Below are positions 27,688-35,860 of a DNA stretch of 64,000 nt, piece by piece; within the stretch, counting starts at the first letter, position 1, and every line of letters starts with the position of its first letter. This stretch comes from Sulfitobacter sp. S190. GTDB lineage: Bacteria > Pseudomonadota > Alphaproteobacteria > Rhodobacterales > Rhodobacteraceae. The position numbers and the translations under genes were made by a program. Location of the stretch: the NCBI RefSeq assembly GCF_025141935.1, contig NZ_CP081120.1, forward strand, positions 1,488,001 to 1,552,000, in the 5' to 3' direction. The notes beneath the pieces were generated by a model. The model had not been told where the DNA came from and did no database searches. It saw nothing but the letters and a program-made list of their open reading frames with translations.

Positions 27688-28332
27688 TCAGCCTGCGCCT
27701 GCCACAAATCCGAATTCGGCAAGACCGTCGAATACAAATTGCACCGAAAGTGCGGCCAGCAGCATGCCCAGAATACGCGTAAACACGTTGATCGCGACCT
27801 TGCCCATCACGCGCTCGAGCCTGCCTGACATGCGCAGGGTAATGACCATCGCCACAAGCGTGAGCGCCGTGACACCCAGCACGGTGATCAGACCTTCGCC
27901 CCCGGGCTTTTCACCCGTCAGCAGGATCACCGATGCAATGGCGCCGGGGCCCGCCAACAGCGGGATAGCGAGGGGAAACACGGATGGGTCGTCGTGGTCT
28001 TCGTCCGCTTCGTGCTCCGCCGTGCGGCCCTCCCGGCGCTTGGTGCGTTTTTCCGACAGCATGTCGAGCGCGGTGAGGAACAGCAGAATACCGCCCGCCA
28101 CACGGAACGCGGCCATGGAAATGCCGATAAAGCCCAGAACCGCCTCGCCCAGAAAGGCGAAAAGCGTCAGCACAAAACCCGCCACCAGAACCGCGCGATG
28201 TGCGATGCGCGCGCGCTGTGCGTCTGTCATGCCGGGCGTCAGCGCCAGAAACACGGGCGCGATCGCAATCGGGTCGATGACGACAAACATCGTCACCAGC
28301 GCCGTGATCATATAGGCTGTGTCAAACATCAT
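27688..28332 (-). CDS. MarC-family integral membrane protein
   Basis: A 214-residue six-helix membrane protein of the MarC/UPF0056 family. Typical segments are VVIDPIAIAPVFLALTPGMT (about 18-37), FLGEAVLGFIGISMAAFRVAGG (about 60-81) and PLAIPLLAGPGAIASVILL (about 117-135), with a charged cytoplasmic loop (SEKRTKRREGRTAEHEADED) between. The role of MarC is unresolved; an early link to multiple-antibiotic resistance was not upheld. The ATG overlaps the stop of the ABC-F gene by 4 bases, so the two are coupled. Confidence 0.9.
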   Translation of the reverse strand: MMFDTAYMITALVTMFVVIDPIAIAPVFLALTPGMTDAQRARIAHRAVLVAGFVLTLFAFLGEAVLGFIGISMAAFRVAGGILLFLTALDMLSEKRTKRREGRTAEHEADEDHDDPSVFPLAIPLLAGPGAIASVILLTGEKPGGEGLITVLGVTALTLVAMVITLRMSGRLERVMGKVAINVFTRILGMLLAALSVQFVFDGLAEFGFVAGAG

Positions 28333-30194
28333 GGGTGCTCTGCCTTTTCAAGCTTTTCGAGGGCGCCCATCCAGAGGGCCTCGGCCCGGTCGAGCGCCTC
28401 CATGACTTCGGCATACTTCTTGTTCCAGACCTCAAGTTCGCCGACCTTGTCGTTCTCGTAAAGCGCGGGATCGGCGAGCTTCTTGGCCAGCTTGTCGCGC
28501 ATCTCGTTGATCTTGGCCACGCGGGCCTCGGATTTGCGCACGTCCGACCGCAGGGCAAGGATTTCGTCGCGGGTGGCGCGCTTCGCCTTTGGGGCTTCTG
28601 CCTTGGGTTTGGCATTCTTGCTGACCGGTTTTTCGACCGTCAGCAGCATCTTGCGATAGGATTCCAGATCGTCGTCGTAGGGTTTTACCGTGCCGTTCGA
28701 CACCAGCCAAAGGCGGTCCGCCACCATCGACAAGAGATGCATGTCGTGGCTGACAAGGATCACCGCACCCGAATAGCGGGTCAGCGCCTCGACCAGCGCC
28801 TCGCGGCTTTCGATGTCGAGGTGGTTTGTAGGCTCATCGAGGATCAGCAGATGCGGCGCGTCAAGCGTTGCCAGCAACAGCGACAGGCGCGCCTTCTGGC
28901 CGCCCGACAGCCGCCCGACTTCGGTTTCGGCCTGATCCGGGCCCAGCCCGAAGCCTGCCAGCTGTGCGCGCAGTTTGGACGGCATGATGCCGGGGCGCGC
29001 CGAAATCATGTGCTGCAACGGGGTCTCGTCGATCATCAACTCGTCGACCTGATGCTGCGCGAAAAAACCGATGCGCAGCTTGTTGGCGATGATGGCCTTG
29101 CCGTTGAACAGAACCAGCCGGTTCGACAGCAGTTTGGAGAGCGTGGATTTGCCCTGTCCGTTCTTGCCCAACAGGGCGATGCGGTCGTCCTGATCGATGC
29201 GCAGGTCAAGCCGCGACAGCACGGGCGTGTCCGCGTCGTATCCCGTCGATCCGCCCTCGATGCTGATGATCGGTGGCGACAGTTCTTCGGGTTCGGGGAA
29301 GGTGAACACCTTGCGCGCCGCTTCTTCAGGGGGCGTGATCATGTCCATCTTTTCGATCATCTTGAGACGGGATTGGGCCTGTTTGGCCTTCGAGGCCTTG
29401 GCCTTGAAGCGATCGACAAAGGCCTGCATGTGGTCCTTGCGGGCCTGCTGCTTTTTGGCCATCGCGGCCTGCACCGCGCGGCGCTCGGCGCGTTGACGGG
29501 CGAACTGGTCATAGGGGCCCTGATAATAGGTCAGCTTGCGGTCCTCGAGGTGCAAAATACCCCCCACCGCGCGGTTCAGCAGGCCGCGGTCGTGGCTGAT
29601 GATGATGACCGTGTGCGGGTATTTGGCGAGATATTGTTCGAGCCAAAGCGCCCCTTCGAGATCGAGATAGTTCGTCGGCTCGTCGAGGAGCAACAGATCG
29701 GGCTGGGCAAACAGCACGCCGGCCAAGGCCACGCGCATCCGCCAGCCACCAGAGTACGCCGAGCAGGGCTGCTGTTGGTCGTCGTCATCGAACCCCAGAC
29801 CCTTGAGGATGCTGGCGGCGCGGCCTTCGGCACTCCACGCGTCAATATCGGCAAGCCGCGACTGGATATCGGCGATGCGGCCCGGGTCGGTCGCGGTTTC
29901 CGCCTCGGCCAGAAGGCCCGCCCGTTCGATGTCGGCGGCCAGCACCGTGTCGATCAGCGACACGTCGGATGACGGCACTTCCTGTGCGACGCCCCCGATG
30001 CGGGCGCGGCTGGGCAGCGAAATATCACCACCGTCCAGCCCCAATTCGCCGCGGATGATGCGGAACAGCGTGGTCTTGCCCGCACCGTTGCGCCCGACCA
30101 GACCCACCTTGTGGCCTTCGGGAATGGTGGCGGATGCCTCGTCGAACAGCGGGCGGCCTTCGACGGAATACGAGATTTCTGAGATGCGTAACAT
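28329..30194 (-). CDS. ABC-F family ATP-binding protein
   Basis: A 621-residue soluble protein with two ABC ATPase domains and no membrane part. Domain one has GRNGAGKTTLF (about 34-44), YSGGWRMRVALAGVLF and LLLLDEPTNYLDLEG. Domain two has GKNGQGKSTLSKLL (about 332), LSGGQKARLSLLLATL and LLILDEPTNHLDIES. The linker between them is Lys/Arg-rich (RAERRAVQAAMAKKQQARKD), as in ABC-F translation factors acting on the ribosomal E site, and a C-terminal coiled coil (about 540-620) resembles Uup/YheS types. I use ATG 30194 (MLRISEISYS); ATG 30212 is possible. Confidence 0.94.
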   Translation of the reverse strand: MLRISEISYSVEGRPLFDEASATIPEGHKVGLVGRNGAGKTTLFRIIRGELGLDGGDISLPSRARIGGVAQEVPSSDVSLIDTVLAADIERAGLLAEAETATDPGRIADIQSRLADIDAWSAEGRAASILKGLGFDDDDQQQPCSAYSGGWRMRVALAGVLFAQPDLLLLDEPTNYLDLEGALWLEQYLAKYPHTVIIISHDRGLLNRAVGGILHLEDRKLTYYQGPYDQFARQRAERRAVQAAMAKKQQARKDHMQAFVDRFKAKASKAKQAQSRLKMIEKMDMITPPEEAARKVFTFPEPEELSPPIISIEGGSTGYDADTPVLSRLDLRIDQDDRIALLGKNGQGKSTLSKLLSNRLVLFNGKAIIANKLRIGFFAQHQVDELMIDETPLQHMISARPGIMPSKLRAQLAGFGLGPDQAETEVGRLSGGQKARLSLLLATLDAPHLLILDEPTNHLDIESREALVEALTRYSGAVILVSHDMHLLSMVADRLWLVSNGTVKPYDDDLESYRKMLLTVEKPVSKNAKPKAEAPKAKRATRDEILALRSDVRKSEARVAKINEMRDKLAKKLADPALYENDKVGELEVWNKKYAEVMEALDRAEALWMGALEKLEKAEHP

Positions 30195-30295
30195 GGGCGC
30201 GGTGTGGACCATGCACGCGCCCCCGTCAATCGCCGCTTTTCATGTGGCGGACCGCGTGTTAGGAGGCGCGCAAATCACACCCAAGGAGACGACCC

Positions 30296-30718
30296 ATGGC
30301 TCTTGAGCGCACATTCTCGATCATCAAGCCCGATGCAACCCGCCGCAACCTGACGGGCGCTATCAACAAGAAATTCGAAGACGCCGGTCTGCGGATCGTT
30401 GCGCAAAAGCGCATCCACCTGACCAAGGCGCAAGCGGGCGCTTTCTATGCCGTTCACGCAGAGCGTCCTTTCTACGACGAACTGTGCGAATTCATGGCCT
30501 CCGCCCCGATCGTGGCACAGGTTCTCGAAGGTGAAGGCGCCATTGCCAAAAACCGCGAAGTCATGGGTGCGACCAACCCTGCGGACGCCGAAGCGGGCAC
30601 AATCCGCGCTGAATTCGCCGAATCCGTTGGCGAAAACTCCGTCCACGGCTCCGACGCGCCAGAAACAGCCGCGGTCGAAATCGCGTACTTCTTCTCCGGT
30701 CTCGAACTGGTCGGCTAA
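30296..30718 (+). CDS. ndk: Nucleoside diphosphate kinase
   Basis: Ndk exchanges the terminal phosphate between nucleoside di- and triphosphates. The 140-residue protein shows [18 protein letters not shown] (about 3-20), the ATP-binding [34 protein letters not shown] (about 87-106) and the active-site histidine in [17 protein letters not shown] (about 112-128, NSVHGSD). An AAGGAG site lies 8 bases before the ATG. It is monocistronic, ending in a terminator that lies inside the convergent DUF4112 gene. Confidence 0.98.
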   Translation: MALERTFSIIKPDATRRNLTGAINKKFEDAGLRIVAQKRIHLTKAQAGAFYAVHAERPFYDELCEFMASAPIVAQVLEGEGAIAKNREVMGATNPADAEAGTIRAEFAESVGENSVHGSDAPETAAVEIAYFFSGLELVG

Positions 30719-31119
30719 GCCTGACTGTCTTGACTGTCCGGATAGGGGGCGGCCTTTGGGTCGCCCTTTTTCGTGGCCGATTGCGCCGCGACATGGCGGT
30801 GCAGCAATTCGACGTTGCGGGTATTTGCCTTCCACCCGACGTCGAACAGATCGCCCAGAACGGGGATCGCGCCGATGGCGGTGTCTATCCCGATGTTCAG
30901 CCCCATCTTGGCCAGCACGCTCGGCGGTGCGCCCAACCGGTACGATTCCTTAACGATATAGCCGGCAGGCGCCAGCGCGAGCACATCCCCGATCCCCGGC
31001 ACCAGCCCCAATACGGAATCCCACCCCACCCGCACGCCGACGATCGGCAGTCGGAAAGCGGTATCCATGCGGTGGGCGAGTTTGCGCAGGCGGACGAGAT
31101 CTGGATGGTCAGTGTCCAT
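30715..31119 (-). CDS. DUF4112 domain protein
   Basis: A 134-residue small membrane-associated protein of the DUF4112 family. The conserved core reads [38 protein letters not shown] and [23 protein letters not shown], with two Gly/Pro-rich hydrophobic stretches, then [10 protein letters not shown]. Function is unknown. I place the start at ATG 31119; the open frame extends to 31170 without support. Its last 18 or so codons ([16 protein letters not shown]) are written over the ndk terminator, so this tail is probably unconstrained. Confidence 0.88.
   Translation of the reverse strand: MDTDHPDLVRLRKLAHRMDTAFRLPIVGVRVGWDSVLGLVPGIGDVLALAPAGYIVKESYRLGAPPSVLAKMGLNIGIDTAIGAIPVLGDLFDVGWKANTRNVELLHRHVAAQSATKKGDPKAAPYPDSQDSQA
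30747..30772 (+). terminator. ndk rho-independent terminator
   Basis: GGGCGGCC (30747-30754) pairs with GGTCGCCC (30759-30766) with one G-U pair and loop TTTG, followed by TTTTT. It is 28 bases past the ndk stop and inside the 3' coding end of the convergent DUF4112 gene. Confidence 0.82.
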
Positions 31120-31150
31120 CCAGTCTAACCTGTGGCGCAGGCGACCGTGA

Positions 31151-31479
31151 TCAAGGGCTGTCGCGCACACCGATCAAATCCATCATCCGTTCGAACTCGG
31201 ATGTCTTGGGGTCGTGCGCTGCCGCCTTGATCGCATCGAAGCGTTTGCGCAGCGCGGTTTTTTCCGCCCCTTTGCAGTCGTTCCACGGGCGGCCCTGCAA
31301 CGCCATACCAGTACGTAGTAGCCGATGAAATGGGGCTTTGTGCCCGCTTTCAGCATGCGCGCCTAGGCCTCGTCCGCGCCCAATGCGCGCAGCGCTTCGG
31401 CGCTGTGGATGCCGGCGGCTTCGGCCTGTGCGGCAAAGGCGGGCCCGATGTTTCGGATCTCGGTCAGGGGCGTGGACAT
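31151..31479 (-). pseudogene. TfoX C-terminal-domain protein, disrupted
   Basis: From ATG 31479 on the minus strand the reading MSTPLTEIRNIGPAFAAQAE, then SAEALRALGADEA, matches TfoX C-terminal (helix-hairpin-helix) proteins. It hits TAG at 31365-31363, where the family has Tyr (expected ALGADEAYARML). The same frame continues ARMLKAGTKPHFIGYYVLV. Near 31307 one base is missing, and the family sequence resumes in the next frame as MALQGRPWNDCKGAEK and runs to the stop at 31151. Two independent lesions mean the gene is very likely dead. TfoX/Sxy proteins relate to competence regulation in gammaproteobacteria; the role here is unknown. Confidence 0.85.
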
Positions 31480-31596
31480 GGGCACAGTTTACGCGGACGA
31501 TCCCAGCGGGGAAAGTGGGTTGGGCAAAAGAATGACTCGCCTGCAATACGGGTTTTGCGGTAGAGTTTTGCGGGATGAGGAGCGCGGTATAAATCT

Positions 31597-32916
31597 ATGA
31601 AATTGCTTGTATTCATGCTGGTAATGGCGGCTGCGACGCAGGGTGTGCACGCCGGTGGCGTTCTGCCGCGCGCCGTGACCGATGCCGATTATGCGCCCGT
31701 TCCCGCAGCGGAGGCGGAACTGGGCCAGTTGCTCTTCTACGATCCGATCCTGTCGGGCAACAAGACGGTTGCCTGTGCCACCTGTCACCATCCGAAATTT
31801 GCCACCGGCGACGGTGTTGCGCTGTCCTTCGGGGATGGGGGGATCGGGCTTGGGCCCGCGCGCAGGGCCGATCCCGACAATCCGCCCGAAAAGCGTATTC
31901 CGCGCAACGCGCCAGCGCTGTTCAATCTGGGCGCGGCCGAATTTACCGTGATGTTCCACGACGGGCGGCTGGAAGCCGACGCCGGGCAGCCCGGTGGCAT
32001 ACGCACGCCGATGGATGCGGATATGGTGGCGGGGTTCGCCTCTGTCCTGTCGGCGCAGACCATGTTCCCCGTGCTGAGCCGTGATGAGATGGCAGGCTCC
32101 TACAACGAAAACGATGTGGCGCGCGCGGTGCGACAGGGGCGCATCACCGGTCCGGGTGGAGCCTGGGACCAGCTGGCCCGCCGTGTGTCGGCAATACCGG
32201 CCTACGCGGATCGTTTTAAAGCCGTCTATCCCCACATATCGGCGCCCGAAGACATTGGTTTTACCGATATTTCGAACGCAATTGCGGGGTTCATGGCGGT
32301 TGAGTGGCGCTCGGACACCGCGCCATTCGATGCCGTTTTGCGCGGCGATGCGCAGTTTGAGGGTTCGGCCGCGCGGGGAGCGGACCTGTTTTACGGCGCG
32401 GCGGGATGTGGGGGCTGTCACAGCGGCCCGTTCCTTACGGATCACGGATTTCACGCAATGGCCGCGCCGCAGATCGGGCCCGGCAAGGCCGCAACCTTCC
32501 AGCAACACCAGCGCGATGAGGGCCGGTTTCGGGTGACCGGGGATCCGGCCGACCTGTTTGCGTTCCGCACGCCGAGCCTGCGTAATGTGGCGCTGACCGC
32601 GCCCTATGGTCACGCAGGGGCACACCGCGATCTGGCGCAGTTCATTCGCGATCACGCAAACCCGCGCGCGGGTCTTGCGCGGTTCACGCCCGCACAGCTG
32701 ACGTTGATCGACCCGTCCGCGGGCGATTTCACCATAATGGAAAACGCCGAAGAAGTCGCCGCCATTGCACGGGCAGTCACCGCCGCACCCGTCGATCTGA
32801 ACCGCGAAGACGTCGCGGCAATTCTGGCGTTTCTGGAGACGCTGACCGATCCGGCGGCCGTGGAGGGCAGGTTGGGTGTGCCGCAAAGCGTGCCGAGCGG
32901 ATTGCCGGTGCCCTAG
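31597..32916 (+). CDS. Di-haem cytochrome c peroxidase/MauG-family protein
   Basis: A 439-residue periplasmic protein with a signal peptide (MKLLVFMLVMAAATQGVHA). It has two c-type haem sites: CATCHH (about residue 66) and CGGCHS (about residue 270). RFRVTGDPADLFAFRTPSLRNV is the conserved stretch before the high-potential haem in this family, and YGHAGAHRDLAQF carries a likely distal ligand. Members either reduce hydrogen peroxide with cytochrome electrons or oxidise protein residues as MauG does. No partner gene is adjacent. It ends in a 4-base palindromic overlap (CTAG) with the convergent FG-GAP gene. Confidence 0.92.
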   Translation: MKLLVFMLVMAAATQGVHAGGVLPRAVTDADYAPVPAAEAELGQLLFYDPILSGNKTVACATCHHPKFATGDGVALSFGDGGIGLGPARRADPDNPPEKRIPRNAPALFNLGAAEFTVMFHDGRLEADAGQPGGIRTPMDADMVAGFASVLSAQTMFPVLSRDEMAGSYNENDVARAVRQGRITGPGGAWDQLARRVSAIPAYADRFKAVYPHISAPEDIGFTDISNAIAGFMAVEWRSDTAPFDAVLRGDAQFEGSAARGADLFYGAAGCGGCHSGPFLTDHGFHAMAAPQIGPGKAATFQQHQRDEGRFRVTGDPADLFAFRTPSLRNVALTAPYGHAGAHRDLAQFIRDHANPRAGLARFTPAQLTLIDPSAGDFTIMENAEEVAAIARAVTAAPVDLNREDVAAILAFLETLTDPAAVEGRLGVPQSVPSGLPVP

Positions 32917-34385
32917 GGTTTGTGCAGTGTCACCGCCCTGTCGGCATCAACACTGTGAACCGACCGTGTGCCATCGGGCCAGGTCACCGTCACGTCCACC
33001 GTCGACAGTGCGCCAAGGCCCACATGCAGACCGAAAAGCTGCCCGCCCGCATGCCCGCCGCCGATGGTGTGCTGCAGGGTTTGCCCGGCGAGCGTGACGA
33101 TGGCTCCAATGGCATCGCGGTTGCCACCCTGTTGCCGCAGCACGATGCGGAGCCAGTGACCGGTGTCCGCTGTCTCGTTTCGGTAAAGCTCGAGCGGCGC
33201 GCGGCGGTTTGACACCAGCAGATCAAGCCGGCCGTCACCGTCGAAATCGACCAACGCGCCGCCACGGCTGCGGGCGGTGCTGGCCACACCCGCGTCAGCG
33301 GACGCTTCGTTGAAGGTGCCGTCGGGCCGCTGCATCAGCAGATTGTTGGGATCTCGCGTCGCCATGCCCGGCATCTGGTCCACGTTGCCCTTGGCGATGA
33401 ACAGATCGGCGCGCCCGTCGTTGTCGATGTCGCCGAATTCCGCGTGCCATCCGGTGGAGGGTCGCCCATCGCCGCCGACATGCGGGCGCTGAGCGTAGGT
33501 TCCGACAGAATAGGGCGCGGCGGCATAGGTCCCGTCGGATTGGGCAATCTGCAGCACCTGATCGCCCATCGAGGTCAGCATCACCTCGTCGCGCCCGTCG
33601 CCAGTGACGTCACGGCTGGCAATTCCCATCCCCCAGAGGGCAACTTTTTCCCAGCCATCGCTTTGGGTTAGAAAGCGTTCTTCACCTATGTCCCACATCT
33701 GTTCGAAGCCGTCCTTGACGTAGTAATGGCGGTCGTTCGACACGCGCAGCCGCATGGCCCCCGACGCGTCGCGCGCGGCAAGCATGGACAAGGGGCAAAA
33801 CCCCGGTTGCAAAGGGGCGGCCATGTATCCGTCATCGGCGGGGCGCAGCAGCGTGTTGTCGTCGCAGCTCTCGAACGGGCCATCGGGATCGTCGCGGTCG
33901 ACATAGTTTCCAACCGCCATTGTGGGGTGCTCTTGCCCTGCGTCCCACCATGCCGAAAACGCGGTGCTCCATTTGTTGTCTATGGGCACGCCCCACGCAC
34001 GGGTCGCATCGGTGAACAAGCAGTCCGGCCCCCCGCTCAGCACCACATTCGCGCCCGAACGCAGGATGAACAGATCGGTGTGCCCGTCCGCGTTCATATC
34101 GATCGGATAGGCCCCCGTGACACCGGTCAGGTCAGGGATCGCGCCCGCGGCGAAGGAAAATGCGCCGGTGTTGATGATCAGTTTCGCCGGATCCGCACCG
34201 CCCGCCGCAAAAATATCCGGCAGCGCATCACCGTTGCAGTCGAAAACCGCAACGCCGCCGCCGACAAAATGCTCCCACCCCCCGGTGTACGCATGCGCGG
34301 GCAGGGTATGTGATTGATCGGTAAAGACCGGACCGGCCTGCGCCATGCCCGCCGTGACCAGCACTGCTGCAACCGCAACCTTCAC
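32913..34385 (-). CDS. Secreted FG-GAP/CRTAC1-like repeat protein
   Basis: A 490-residue exported protein: signal peptide (VAVAAVLVTAGMAQA), then several FG-GAP/VCBS beta-propeller repeats with calcium-type loops (DCNGDALPDIFAAGG, DMNADGHTDLFIL, DVTGDGRDEVML, DIDNDGRADLFIAKG, DFDGDGRLDLLVSNR). It ends in an ASPIC/UnbV-like domain (NRDAIGAIVTLAG, FGLHVGLGALSTVDVTVTWP). Such proteins are cell-surface or periplasmic and of unknown function. The GTG start at 34385 overlaps the ROK regulator stop (GTGA), so it is probably co-expressed with the xylose repressor, an unexpected pairing. Confidence 0.9.
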   Translation of the reverse strand: MKVAVAAVLVTAGMAQAGPVFTDQSHTLPAHAYTGGWEHFVGGGVAVFDCNGDALPDIFAAGGADPAKLIINTGAFSFAAGAIPDLTGVTGAYPIDMNADGHTDLFILRSGANVVLSGGPDCLFTDATRAWGVPIDNKWSTAFSAWWDAGQEHPTMAVGNYVDRDDPDGPFESCDDNTLLRPADDGYMAAPLQPGFCPLSMLAARDASGAMRLRVSNDRHYYVKDGFEQMWDIGEERFLTQSDGWEKVALWGMGIASRDVTGDGRDEVMLTSMGDQVLQIAQSDGTYAAAPYSVGTYAQRPHVGGDGRPSTGWHAEFGDIDNDGRADLFIAKGNVDQMPGMATRDPNNLLMQRPDGTFNEASADAGVASTARSRGGALVDFDGDGRLDLLVSNRRAPLELYRNETADTGHWLRIVLRQQGGNRDAIGAIVTLAGQTLQHTIGGGHAGGQLFGLHVGLGALSTVDVTVTWPDGTRSVHSVDADRAVTLHKP

Positions 34386-35647
34386 GCCGACGCACTCTCG
34401 CCACCGATCAACGTATCGGTAAGCGCCGACAGCGCCAGCGCCGTTGCCCCGCGCGCCCAGACCAGATCGCCCCACGCGTGGATCGCCACCTTGCAGGGCG
34501 TGCGGCCTTCCTTGAGGGTCAGCTGTTGCATTTCGTGCAGCACGTCCTCGGCATAGAGATAGTCGTATTGCATCCGTTCGCCCGACAGGATGATGAGGCC
34601 CGGATCAAACAACTGGATCACATTCGACAACCCCAAGGACAGATAGCGCCCCGCGCGGCGAAAGATCGTTTCGGCCGCGCTGTGGCCCGCCTTGGCCTGT
34701 TGGAAAAGCGTCTCCATGATTTCTTCGGGCGACTGTGCGCTGTCGACACCGCGGTCCAGGGCCGTTGCGGCCTCGCGGGTGAGGGCATAATCCGCCAGAT
34801 AGGCCTCCAGACAGCCGCGCTGCCCGCATCTGCACAGCGCGCCATCCAACTGGACCTTGGTGTGCCCAAGCTCCAGCCCCATGCCGCGGGCGCCGCGGTA
34901 GAGTTGGTTGCCAAGGACGAGCCCCATGCCCACACCGCTTTCGATCGTGACAACGGCAAAATCGGATTTGGCGCGCCCCGCACCGAACCACAGCTCTGCC
35001 AACGTCAGCAGGTTGGCGTCATTGTCGAGCACGAGCGGCATATCGTGGCGCGCGGTAAAGGCACGGCCCAGATCCTGATCGCGCTCCGCGAGCAGGGATG
35101 ACCAGACAACCGTGCCGCTCACATGGTCTATGATACCGGGCATGCCAATGCCTACAGCGTCGATCCGCGGGGCAGGTGCGGGCACTGTCGCAAGCAGTTC
35201 CGCCATCAACGCGTCGATCTCGGCCATCAGCGCGTCGAGACTGCGGCGGTGGTCGGTGGCGGGCAGGGCGGCTTCGGCCACGATGTTGCCCGCAAAGTCC
35301 GTCAGAACCGCAGAATGGCGTTTGAAGGCCAGCTTGATCCCGATGACGTGGCCGGCATCCGGCACCACCTCGAGCGCAACACGCGGGCGTCCGCGTCCGT
35401 GCTCGCGCGCCGGGCCTTCGACTTCGCGCAGGTATCCCTGACCGATAAGATCGGCGGTCAGCGTGGTCACCGAACCGGCCGAAATGCCCAGATTGCGGGT
35501 GATATCTGCACGCGCTGCCGTCCCGCGGGCGCGGATGAATTCAAACACCAACTGCCGGAGCGAGCGCGCACCGCCGCGGGTATCGTGCAGCAGGGGTCCG
35601 CATCCTTGGTCGACTGTTTCGGTCGGGGACGGGGCGGTGTCGGCCAA
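34382..35647 (-). CDS. ROK-family transcriptional repressor of the xylose locus
   Basis: A 421-residue ROK regulator. An N-terminal winged helix (RQLVFEFIRARGTAARADIT, NLGISAGSVTTLTADLIGQ) is followed by a sugar-kinase-like domain with VGIGMPGIIDHVSG, LVLDNDANLLTLAE, GLELGHTKV and the zinc cluster CRCGQRGCLEAY (about 300). It is divergent from xylFHGBA and is probably the XylR-type repressor. The frame is open to ATG 35758, but that codon has no ribosome site and abuts the operator. TTG 35647, with AGGGA 8 bases upstream, gives the N-terminus MADTAPSPTETVDQGC, a length I recall for relatives. An extension of 37 residues is the alternative. Confidence 0.9.
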   Translation of the reverse strand: MADTAPSPTETVDQGCGPLLHDTRGGARSLRQLVFEFIRARGTAARADITRNLGISAGSVTTLTADLIGQGYLREVEGPAREHGRGRPRVALEVVPDAGHVIGIKLAFKRHSAVLTDFAGNIVAEAALPATDHRRSLDALMAEIDALMAELLATVPAPAPRIDAVGIGMPGIIDHVSGTVVWSSLLAERDQDLGRAFTARHDMPLVLDNDANLLTLAELWFGAGRAKSDFAVVTIESGVGMGLVLGNQLYRGARGMGLELGHTKVQLDGALCRCGQRGCLEAYLADYALTREAATALDRGVDSAQSPEEIMETLFQQAKAGHSAAETIFRRAGRYLSLGLSNVIQLFDPGLIILSGERMQYDYLYAEDVLHEMQQLTLKEGRTPCKVAIHAWGDLVWARGATALALSALTDTLIGGESASA

Positions 35648-35655
35648 TAGTTCAA

Positions 35656-35660
35656 TCCCT
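35656..35660 (-). promoter_or_regulatory. Ribosome-binding site for the TTG start of the ROK gene
   Basis: AGGGA on the minus strand, 8 bases before TTG 35647. It is the only Shine-Dalgarno-like sequence upstream of the DNA-binding domain and decides the start choice. Confidence 0.55.
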
Positions 35661-35750
35661 AAAATTAATTCTGCACTGCAGCATCGCCACAGCGACGATC
35701 CGGCGGAAAATCTGCGCCACACTTCCGTTTCTAGCGATGTAATTCGCCGG

Positions 35751-35780
35751 TTGTCCATTTTTTATTTTGACAACTAAAAT
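35751..35780 (+). promoter_or_regulatory. Likely xylF promoter
   Basis: TTGTCC (35751-35756) and TAAAAT (35775-35780), separated by 18 bases, make a plausible sigma-70 promoter with a start site near 35787, about 75 bases before the xylF ATG. The operator dyad at 35761-35783 overlaps the spacer and -10. Confidence 0.5.
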
Positions 35781-35783
35781 AAA
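35761..35783. promoter_or_regulatory. Perfect inverted repeat, probable ROK repressor operator
   Basis: TTTATTTT (35761-35768) and AAAATAAA (35776-35783) are exact inverted copies around GACAACT. A second dyad, GTTGTC (35750-35755) and GACAAC (35769-35774), overlaps it. Its place between the ROK gene and xylF and its overlap with the predicted xylF promoter suggest xylose-relieved repression. Confidence 0.65.
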
Positions 35784-35860
35784 TCGTAGGACGCTGGGGC
35801 AACCGGGCAAAGTGACTCGGCCTCTGCCCCAAGACGGCAGAAAACCACTGGGAGGAACTC

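Noticed and set aside
28335..29972. 545-residue open frame antisense to the ABC-F gene
   Set aside because: Shadow frame; the opposite strand carries intact Walker and signature motifs.
31597..34385. Functional pair between the di-haem peroxidase and the FG-GAP protein
   Set aside because: They are convergent and only meet at their stops; nothing in either sequence links them.
35648..35758. N-terminal extension of the ROK regulator to ATG 35758
   Set aside because: No ribosome site, start abuts the operator, and the extension resembles no family member; kept only as an alternative.
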